From Pelagophyceae sp. CCMP2097 (taxonomy: Eukaryota; Sar; Pelagophyceae), in NCBI GenBank assembly GCA_026770575.1, contig MU657207.1, forward strand, positions 239,276-254,904: 15,629 bases of DNA. Direction: 5' to 3'. The translations under genes were made by a program, and so were the position numbers. Under the pieces are notes generated by a model. It saw only the letters and a list, made by a program, of their open reading frames with translations. It was not told the DNA's origin and did no database searches. This document shows, one piece after another, positions 8,467-15,629 of this stretch. The first letter of the stretch is position 1, and every line of letters starts with the position of its first letter.

Positions 8467-8786
8467 GGCCGATATGCCGCCCGGCGACGGCAACCAAAGC
8501 GAGGGCCGTCCAGAGACGGCGCGTCGACGCGGCGCGGCAACTTTTTAGAACGATCGCCGACGGTGTATTTGCGACCGGCCCGATGGCCGCTTCGGCAGCT
8601 CCGCCCGGCCGGAGTGTCAAACGCGTTCGACGGGGCATCCCCGACGCCACCCCCGACGACCGACGAAGCCCCACGTCGGCATCATTCGAGTCAAAAACGT
8701 CACTGGAGGGCGAGCTTGACGGCCCCGGTCCAAGGTTCCGTGCCGCGGGATATATGCAAGCGTATCATATGACAAAACCGGCTGGG
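8467..8786. other. spacer between TRF4-like start and gelsolin-like stop
   Basis: It should contain the TRF4-like promoter/leader and the 3' UTR of the gelsolin-like gene. Short open frames here (for example minus-strand ATG ATG CCG near 8660) lack conserved features. An extra 5' exon of the TRF4-like gene cannot be excluded. Confidence 0.4.
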
Positions 8787-11700
8787 CTAAAACGAGCACG
8801 AGTTGCGCCGCCGGTGCTTCTTCATCGTTTTTTTCGGGCTCTTGGGTCGCAGTGGCGGCGGCGCGTTTGCGCTTGCGGCGACGACGCGCCCGACGCGCAA
8901 CTCCGCCTCTGCTTCAACGGCGCCCATGGATGCGCGCCGTCGGTCGACGTACGTCTCGCGCGCGTCGAGGCGCGGCCGCGGCCGCGCGGCGGAGTGCGTC
9001 TTCCACCCATGGAACAGCGCGCGAAACTGCGGCCCTTCGCCCCCTTCGGTCACGGCAGCCACGGCCAACGGCGGCGTCCGCTTCGCCGCCGCGTACGCGT
9101 CGGCGACGCCCCGAGCGAACGCGGCGCGCCTTGGAGAAACGTCCTTGCCGAGCCAAACGAGTACGCCGAAATGCGCGTCCACAACAAATGCATCAAGCGC
9201 CCCGAGGTCTCGCTGAGTCAGCTCCAAACCCGCGGGCAGCACGACGTCGTCGTTCTTTGGATCGCCGTTGGCAGAAGCCGGGCGGCCGACCTTGAAGAAT
9301 ACTGCCCTGCGCGCGTGTAGAGCGTGGTCGGCGTACCTCGCCGGGCCACGTAGAGCAGCCCAAAATTCGTGGTACCGCGCGTCGTGCTGCGCGCCGTCGG
9401 GGAATTCGTCCAAGACGCGGACCTGCGTGGCCTCGTCGTCGATGCCGTGGAAATCGAGGAGCTTCAAAACTAAGCGCGCTGCGACCCGACGCAGAGGCAG
9501 CGGCGCCGCCGACCCGACCCAGACCCAGACCGCCCAGCGGCCGACAGCCTTCGCGCCCGCCTTCGCTCTTGTGCGAGAGAGGCGGTCGGGGGCGTCGCGG
9601 CGCCGGCAGCAGAGGAAGACGTCGGCGGCGCAGAGCGAAGATGTGAGAGGCGCCACTTCCACAGCGTGCCGGTGGCGGACCTGGTAGAGATGCACTTTCG
9701 AAGTCGGCGAGCTCGGTGACTCGGAGCCGAACCCAAGAACGTCTCCTGCGTCGGTGTGCACCACGACGCCTCCCGCGGCGGCGGCGACGGCCTTTAAAAA
9801 TGCCTTTGGTTCCCTTAATTCTTCGACATCGACGCGCCTCGGCGGCGGCGCTATCGAAAGTTCGTCCTTCCAGTCGTCTAAAATAGACTTGCGGTGCTGT
9901 AAAAGCCATCTCGCGCGGTCGTCGTGAGGCGCTGCGTCCCCAGACCAAAAGAAGAGCGCAAACGCGCACCTCTGCCGCCGCGCCGGGCGCAGGCGGTGCC
10001 GCAGCGCCGCGTTCGCAATGTCGCCCGCGTCGCCGCCGTTAGAGTCATTGTTCAAGTCGGCCGCTTCAGAGTCGCGGCCGCCGTCGCCTGCTGCGCCCTC
10101 AAAGTCGGCCGACGACGACTGCGCCTCCGAGGCCCGGGGTCCGGCTGTTCGCCCGACTTTGGCGTCTTCGTCGTCTTCGTGTGAACCGTGGAGGACTGCG
10201 TACGAGTGCCGAGACTCGAAATGACCGTGCTGTTCAGGCGGCAGTAAGACTAATCGCTGACTCTCAATCCTCCAAACCACAAGGTAATGTTCGGCCTTGT
10301 CTTCTTCCTCGTCGTTTTCGTCCGCTTCTTCGCGCCACGTGGCGTCGAGCATGACGCGCACGGCGTCGAAGACTGCGGCCTCGGAGCTCGGGAACGGAAA
10401 CGGCTCGGGAAAATGATCCCGTGTCAGATACCAAGAATCGGACCGCCGGCGCCGCGGCGACCTGCATGCGGCGTCGTGCTGCGGCACCAACGAAGACGAC
10501 CTGCGGCGCGTGCGAGCGAGGGCCGAAGACGGCCCGAAGTGGCTTCTCGGGCTTGCGATTTGCGAATCACCTTTTTGCCACGAATCTTGGCCAGGAAAAG
10601 CGAGGCCCTTGCCTTGGCCAGGACTCGGAAAAGCGAGGCCTAAAGGGTCCGAAGACCGGAGCTGCTTTGGCCTCGTTTTGGGGCTCAACCAAGAAGTTGA
10701 GTGCTTCAGCGCCGACGCCATTGCGCTGCGGACGACTCGAAGAGCCTCTGCGTCGATCCAGTCGACGAATTGTGAGCGGAAGGGCGCCGGCTCGAAGCCG
10801 TCGCTGACTTCGTGCACGTTCCTCAGTGCCCAATCCGGCCGTTCAAACCCGAGGTCCGCGCACAACGCTAAAGCCGCGGCGCGGCAGGCGGCGCCGGACT
10901 CGCGGCCGAACCAGGCGTAAGTTGCGGAGCCAGTATGAACCACGCAAGCCGTCTTGGAATTCAGAGCGCCTTTATAAAGTGACCCGGCCACGGGCTCCAC
11001 CGCAGCCACGCGCGCCAAACGCGTCCGACGGTGCCAAGTCAGCCGATAAAGGCGCGCCGGCTCGAGCGACGCGGCGTGATGATGGGACCAGGAAGGGTAG
11101 TGCTCGAACTGGCCCCGCAACCGCGTCGGCGCCCGTAGCTTCTTCGGCGACGAAGGCAGCACGGCGCTGAGGAGTTGCCAGAGAGCGCCCTGGAGGTTGT
11201 CTTCTTTCACGATAGCGGGCGCGACTCTTCGCACCTGCTGATTTGCCGAGAAATATTTCAAAAGGCTCGGATAAAACGCGCCCGCAGCATGACACCCATC
11301 CCCCAAAAGTTCCGTCGCTAAAGCGTCGGTGAAAGCGTTTGTGGCCTCCTCGGCCAAAGAGTCGACGCTCGAACCGCCGAACGCTGTCTCAGCAGCCTCC
11401 GCCATCGCCGCCTCCGCCGCCGCCTCGTCGTCGCGCGCTTTTGACGCCGCCGGTGGCGCTTTCTTGTCCAGCGCGAACCAAAAGTCATGCGGTTCGTCGC
11501 CGTGCTGGACATTCACCACGTCTCCAGGTTCGCCGCGATCCAGCCGCTCTCTTCGTAAAACCTGTAAAGCCTCAAAAGCTGCCGCCCGGTCGCGAAGCGG
11601 CGCCGCGCCGCCGCGCCAGCAATACAGTGCCAAAGGCGCGCTTAAAAGCAGCGTCCGCGCGGGAAGCAGGGCGAGACGCGAAGGCTCGACTTCGGCGAGG

Positions 11701-12993
11701 CAGGCCCCGAGGGCCACGCCCGCGCGCGTCCGCACCTCGAAGAGCCTCGACGCGGCGTCGCCGGGCGTTTCGGCGTTGCCGGGCGTTTCGGCCTCGCCGG
11801 GCTTTTCAGCCTCGATGGGCGATGCGGCGTCGCCGGGCGACGCTATCTTCCGGGGCGATGCCTTACCAGGCGACGCGTTGCCGTCGTCATCGCGAAACTG
11901 GAGGCGGCGTGTCGCGTGGCCGCGGGGCGACGCGCGGCCGTCGCCGGTTTCGCTGCGGTCGCTGACGTGGCGCGTCGAGAACGTGTTCAAGTCGCCCTCG
12001 CTGTGGAACGCGCTCAGCTCGCCCGAGAACCGATCGAACTCATCTTCCTCATAGTTCTCCGAAAAGCGAAAGGCGTTGTCGGCTGCACTGCGGTTGAAGT
12101 GGCCGGCGCGCTGGAAGCCCAGAGCGAGGAAGGCGTCTGATTCTTCCCCTTCTGCTTCTCGCCTTAGCACAGCAAATAAACCCGCGTCCCTCACAATCTT
12201 GGCAAGCATCGTCGACCGGTACGCGGCAGCGACGACGGCGCGCCGGGACGCGGTGGAGGATACCCAGTGGAAGATTGTGCAGCCGGAAGATTCTCGTAAC
12301 AAGGCGAGGACAGATTCGCCCACTAAAGCTTGCAACTCCAATTTCTCGATCGACGCCCTGTCCACGCGCCACGCCATCGCGCCGAAGAGCGAGCCTTCCA
12401 AGACGCCGGCCTGGGAGAACTCGCACGCGCCGTCGGCCTAAAAGTTTGGGTTAAAACGGTCCTCCTTTCCAACACTCTCCCGCGTCCTCTCCCGCGTCCT
12501 TGGGCGCCGGTCCATCACGGCGGCGGCGGCGATGAGGTAGTCCATGTTGGCGGCGGCAATGGCGCCGCGCGAGGCGTCGTCGTTCGAATCGCTGTGCTCG
12601 TCGTCGTCAGAGTCTTCCGAGGGGGGCGCCGGCGCGGCGAAGAACGGCGCGCCGAAGCCGTGCGATGCAAACGCGCCTGCGAGGCTAGGCGTGGCGCACG
12701 CGAACACCCTCTCGACCGCGGAAGGCCTTCTTCGGTCGAAGCTCACCGCGCTGCGACACGAGAGGTGTCGCCACGTCCCGCCATTCGCTAAACGACCCTC
12801 GCGCCGTGTCCGACGACGCCGCCGACGCGACGTCGTCGAAGTGCCTTGCTAATTCCGCCGCTCGGCCCTTGGCCGGCGAAGGGCGGCCCTTGAACGACTC
12901 GCGGCCGCCGACAGAGCCCGCGCCGAGGACGAGCACGGCCACGTTCTCGGCGTCGTCGCAGTCGTAGTCGTAGTCGGCCCACGACGCCGCCAT
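8787..12993 (-). CDS. gelsolin/villin-like actin-binding protein (3 exons, ~1351 aa)
   Basis: Exons 12993-12747, 12676-12519 and a 3.6-kb exon 12437-8787; introns 70 and 81 nt. Gelsolin-like repeats are recognisable at about residues 148-250 (TIFHWVSSTASRRAVVAAAY), 367-457 (CWRGGAAP, NVQHGDEPHDFW), 592-697 (TACVVHTGSATYAWFGRESG), 847-1020 (CAFALFFWSGD), 1047-1165 (WAVWVWVGSAAP) and 1175-1282 (DAFVVDAHFGVLVWLGKDVS). Family members sever, cap or bundle actin filaments, often calcium-dependently; activity here is inferred. The repeats are divergent. They are separated by low-complexity inserts: a Ser/Pro/Gly/Glu tandem repeat, an Ala-rich stretch, an Arg/Ser-rich stretch and an acidic Asp/Glu insert that splits the fourth repeat. 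No villin headpiece is seen; the protein ends in a basic tail (KKTMKKHRRRNSCSF). The first ~135 residues are acidic and Ser/Ala-rich with no recognised domain. The start is the first ATG in an exon whose splices keep frame. Confidence 0.8.
10586..10640. repeat. duplicated ~22-28 bp segment in the gelsolin-like exon
   Basis: CTTGGCCAGGAAAAGCGAGG at 10586 recurs at 10613-10640 with six extra bases (ACTCGG). On the minus strand it encodes twin GLAFP-x-GQ segments in the Ser/Arg-rich linker before the fourth gelsolin repeat. In frame, so tolerated by the protein. Confidence 0.7.
11755..11844. repeat. five 18-bp tandem repeats in the gelsolin-like exon
   Basis: Units begin at 11755, 11773, 11791, 11809 and 11827 and vary at a few bases. 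On the minus strand each gives six residues such as ETPGDA, ETPGNA, EKPGEA, ASPIEA, ASPGDA. Related SPGKASPRK-type sequence continues upstream in the protein. It forms a flexible, potentially phosphorylatable linker (S/T-P) between the first two gelsolin repeats. Confidence 0.85.
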
Positions 12994-13313
12994 CGCGGCG
13001 ACGCGCGGCGCTCCTTGGCGCGGCGGCCGGTGGGGCGGGGCCGCTCGGCGCGCGGTTCAGCGCGGCAGAGGCCGCTCGAAGCAGTGAAACCCGCTCGTGG
13101 CCGATTCAGGTGACCACTCAACGGGCTTGGCGGCCGCCACTCGCGACGCCGGCCGACGCTCGTCGGTAGATGCGACTTTTTCCGCCAACCAAGGCAGGGA
13201 TCACCGGGTCCGATTAGCGCCACCGTGTGTTCAGATTCTCTTTCGCCGAACTTGGGTCAGCGTCTCACAACTCTCCCGACGCCGCGTCACGCGCTTCCCG
13301 GCTGCGCATCAGC
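12994..13313. promoter_or_regulatory. divergent spacer (candidate bidirectional promoter) between gelsolin-like gene and COX10
   Basis: The two genes start 320 bp apart and point away from each other, so both promoters and 5' leaders must lie here unless further exons exist. The gelsolin-proximal half is very GC-rich; I find no clear TATA box. No coding exon with conserved character is visible. Confidence 0.5.
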
Positions 13314-14974
13314 ATGCGCGCGTCGCTGGCGTGCCGCCGGCTGCGGCCCTGCGGCGTTTCGCGGTGGCAGCCGCGATGCTTTTCTGTGACGGTGGACGAT
13401 GAGTCGAAGAAACGAGTCAAGCCGATCGTCCCGCTGGATTACACCGACTACACCGCCGTCTCCAACGTCGCCTCGGGCCTCTCAAAGGCCAGACTCAGCG
13501 GCTTCGTCGCCATCACCGCGTAAGTGCCGGCATTGGGAGCAGAAAGGAAAGGACGGCCCGCGAGACGCCTCGGCGACCGACGACCGGCGTCGCACCGCGG
13601 CAAGACCTCTTGGGCACTCGGGAGCCTTTAGGTTCGCCGGCTACGCGGCGACGGGCGCGCCGTTGGCGACGGTGGAGTGCGCGGCCGTGAAAACCAGCGC
13701 CTCTTACCGCAAGCCCGGACGCGCATCACGTTCGAAGCACGCCGTGGGGACGACGCGTCGCTAGGTGACTGGCGGCGTGTTCCTCATGAGCGCGGCGGCG
13801 AACACTTTGAACCAGATCCGAGAAGTCGCGACCGGCGTCTGGCAAGGCCAAATGTCGCGACGCGCGTAGCCTCACACCCGTGAGAAAACCCGTGAGAAAA
13901 CAGGTGGACCGCGACGCGAAGATGATGCGGACCGTCAACCGCGCGATGCCTTCGCAGAAGTGCGTGGGGCGAGTGGTTTCCGTGTCGCATAGGACGCGGA
14001 GCTTAGGTGCACACGCACCGAGGCTTTGGGCTTTGCTGCGCTGTCATCGACGGTGGGCACGGCGGCGCTGTCTCTCTGCTCGCCCATCTCCGCGGGCTTG
14101 GGCGCGGCGAACCTGGCGCTGTACGCGGGGCTTTATACTGGCATGAAGCCTCAGAGCGAATGGAACACGTGGGTCGGCGCCGTCGTCGGCGGCGTGCCGC
14201 CTTTAATCGGATGGGCGGCGGCGGGATCGGCCTTTGATACGCCGGAGCCGTGGTGCTTGGCGGCGGCGCTCTATTTGTGGCAATTTCCCCACTTTTTCGC
14301 TTTGGCTTGGGTCCACCGAGTCGACTACGCGCGCGGAGGCTTCCAGATGGTGCCGGTCAACGACCCGGAAGGGGAGAGGACATCCAAGCTGATTTGGAAC
14401 TATTCTCTGTATAGTTGCGCTTTACCGGTCGTGGCCGTGGCCTCAGGCGCGACGTCGGCAATGTTCGCTGTCGAGGGCGCGGCGTTGAACGTGGCGCTGC
14501 TGGCCTTTGCGTACAAGTTCAAGCGAGACCGGAGCAACGAAAACGCGAGAAACGTGTTCCGAATCACGTGAGTCGCTCGAGAGTTCACGCGGCACATGGA
14601 CGCTCCAGTGGCAGGCTCGCCTACCTGCCGCTGCTCCTCTTCTTCTTCGTGCTGCACTCGAAGCGTTTGAAGTCGTCGCAAAAAGACGGGGCCGAGGAGA
14701 CGTTGATGGGCCAGTTCAAAATTTCGCTCGAGACGGCTCTGAAACCGCTCCGTGCCCTCGGCAAAGCCGCCTGCCCGCACGAGGTAACCGCCTCCTCTGC
14801 GAGAACCGCCGCAGGGCGCCGCCGGAAGAGACGGCGAGGGCGCGACGCAGAGGGTTGTAGGTCATCGTTGCGGATCACATCCAGAGGCGAAATACCAATG
14901 AGGAACTCGCGCCGACGCCCTTCTGCCCCGCCGTTTCAGCGGACCAAAAAGCCGACGCCCCAAAAGCCGACTAG
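13314..14974 (+). CDS. COX10: COX10, mitochondrial protohaem IX (haem O) farnesyltransferase (7 exons, ~406 aa)
   Basis: Exons 13314-13519, 13632-13686, 13765-13824, 13904-13959, 14007-14567, 14615-14783 and 14861-14974. The enzyme attaches farnesyl diphosphate to haem B to make haem O, the precursor of haem A in cytochrome c oxidase, in the inner mitochondrial membrane. The first ~25 residues (MRASLACRRLRPCGVSRWQP) are a good presequence. The first prenyltransferase motif is restored only by splicing three small exons: NTLNQIREVDRDAKMMRT (D109, D111, R116), with spacing equal to my recollection of the human protein. The second region reads NTWVGAVVGGVPPLIGW, followed by WQFPHFFALAW and DYARGGFQM. 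The family's usual YT-x-x-KR is YTGMKP here. The last membrane helix is LAYLPLLLFFFVLH. The C-terminal exon adds ~60 hydrophilic residues; the last splice (GAG|GTAACC to GTAG|GTCATC) is the least certain. Confidence 0.92.
13877..13900 (+). repeat. tandem 12-bp repeat CCCGTGAGAAAA x2 in COX10 intron 3
   Basis: Two exact copies (13877-13888 and 13889-13900) lie immediately before the CAG acceptor at 13901-13903. Each copy contains GTGAGA, which looks like a 5' splice site but sits at the 3' end of the intron. Probably a slippage product. Confidence 0.85.
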
Positions 14975-15234
14975 CACGCCGCCGGGCGCCCCAAAAGCGC
15001 ACACAAAGTTTAATGCGTCCACGCCTCGACGGGTAGCAACACATCTTCCACCAGCGGCCGCCGCCTCTTCCGCCGACCGAGCGCACGGCGCTCCCGACAG
15101 TCATCTCGTCCGGATCTCGTCCGGATGTCGGATATCCGTCGACTCGGTCGAACTGAGGCCGTCGAGCACCTTCGGGCGCTGCCACCTGGCAAGCGGCAGT
15201 TGCAGATGTGGCTGGGAACAGTAGAATGCAACGC
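14975..15234. other. convergent spacer after COX10
   Basis: No convincing exon. It should hold the COX10 3' UTR and, if the right-edge gene is real, that gene's 3' UTR. A short direct repeat CTCGTCCGGAT occurs twice (near 15105 and 15116), next to a GGATATCC palindrome (near 15129). A long plus-strand frame that reads on from COX10 exon 6 through this region is not conserved. Confidence 0.45.
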
Positions 15235-15629
15235 TTAGTGGCGAGGGGCGATTTCGAGATAATCGAGTTTGAATGTTGGCGCCTCCAAATCGAGCGGCGG
15301 GGGCGGCCCCGGATCCGCGGAGGCTGTCGCGATGGCGGCGCTGTCGGTGGCGCTCACGCCTGGGGTTGCAACCAGCTGCGCGAGCTGAAAGCGCTCCGAG
15401 ATTAAGGCATTCTCGACCAAGGCGACTACGACATTTATCGCGCGAGCGCATTCGCAGCGCACGCCGACCCGCCCGCCGGCGCGGCGGCCATGGCGAGAGC
15501 CTCACGGCTCGCTGCCGCGGCCATCGCCGGCGCTGCGCCGCCGGCGCCGCCAGCGGCGCGCAAGGCCACCACGAAGCGCTGCGACGCGCGGCAGTCGAAA
15601 GCTCGACTCGTCGCGGCCGGTGCCGCAGC
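15235..15629 (-). CDS. probable 3' end of an unrecognised minus-strand gene (partial, ~104 aa visible)
   Basis: Proposed exons are 15629-15506 (running off the window) and 15425-15235, joined across an 80-nt intron with donor GTGAGG and acceptor GTCGTAG, phase 1. The visible protein has an Ala/Gly-rich part, then VENALISERFQLAQLVATPG, a Pro-rich stretch and the end FKLDYLEIAPRH before TAA. Codon third positions in the last exon are mostly G/C, like neighbouring real exons. I do not recognise a family. A competing plus-strand reading (ILDQGDYDIYRASAFAAHAD leading into MARASRLAAAAIAG) is also open to the window edge, so strand is not certain. Confidence 0.4.

Noticed and set aside
8800..9320. 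Arg/Ala-rich frames on both strands overlapping the gelsolin-like exon
   Set aside because: GC-rich shadow frames; the minus-strand gelsolin frame alone carries recognisable domain motifs over this region.
11755..11844. Possible CRISPR-like or satellite array
   Set aside because: The units are contiguous with no spacers, are 18 bp long, and stay in frame in a coding exon; this is a protein repeat.
14415..15224. Long plus-strand frame running on from COX10 exon 6
   Set aside because: It starts in a different frame from COX10 exon 5, reads through the exon 5/6 intron, then continues through a good GTAACC donor into low-complexity Arg/Pro sequence. Splicing to 14861 gives a shorter, more normal C-terminus.
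1..15629. Bacterial operon encoding Ter stress genes with fadH
   Set aside because: TerD and FadH families suggest bacteria, but both genes are split by GT-AG introns at conserved junctions, and COX10, TRF4 and gelsolin neighbours are eukaryotic.

Overview
This is a gene-dense, GC-rich piece of a eukaryotic nuclear genome. Every recognisable gene is split by short GT-AG introns of about 42-126 nt, several proteins start with a mitochondrial or secretory leader, and there are no bacterial ribosome-binding sites or operons. The small introns, the absence of transposons and the family mix (FadH-type dienoyl-CoA reductase, TerD, COX10, gelsolin/villin) fit a unicellular alga such as a stramenopile/pelagophyte, but that placement is an inference. 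All exon models below come from reading splice sites by eye against reading frame and protein-family conservation. The longest uninterrupted frames often run through introns and are misleading if taken literally.

Layout: 1-414 has no gene but holds two inverted repeats and a palindromic tandem repeat. A three-exon gene for a small secreted Cys-rich protein (415-776, +) faces a minus-strand gene (3558-1015) for a C2-TerD-TerD protein with a Gln/Met/His-rich tail. Three more minus-strand genes follow head to tail: a mitochondrial-type 2,4-dienoyl-CoA reductase (6812-3973, nine exons), a TRF4-like non-canonical poly(A) polymerase (8466-7037, four exons) and a long gelsolin/villin-like protein (12993-8787, three exons). 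A 320-bp divergent spacer separates the gelsolin gene from COX10, haem A-pathway farnesyltransferase (13314-14974, +, seven exons). The right edge probably carries the 3' end of another minus-strand gene, converging on COX10.

Functional links are loose, as expected for a eukaryotic locus. Two genes serve mitochondria: the dienoyl-CoA reductase (beta-oxidation of unsaturated fatty acids) and COX10 (haem O/A for cytochrome oxidase). One serves nuclear RNA surveillance (TRF4), one probably the actin cytoskeleton. The C2-TerD-TerD protein is the least familiar: it combines a calcium/phospholipid-binding fold with two domains of the Ter stress-response family, a possible N-myristoylation site and a prion-like tail.
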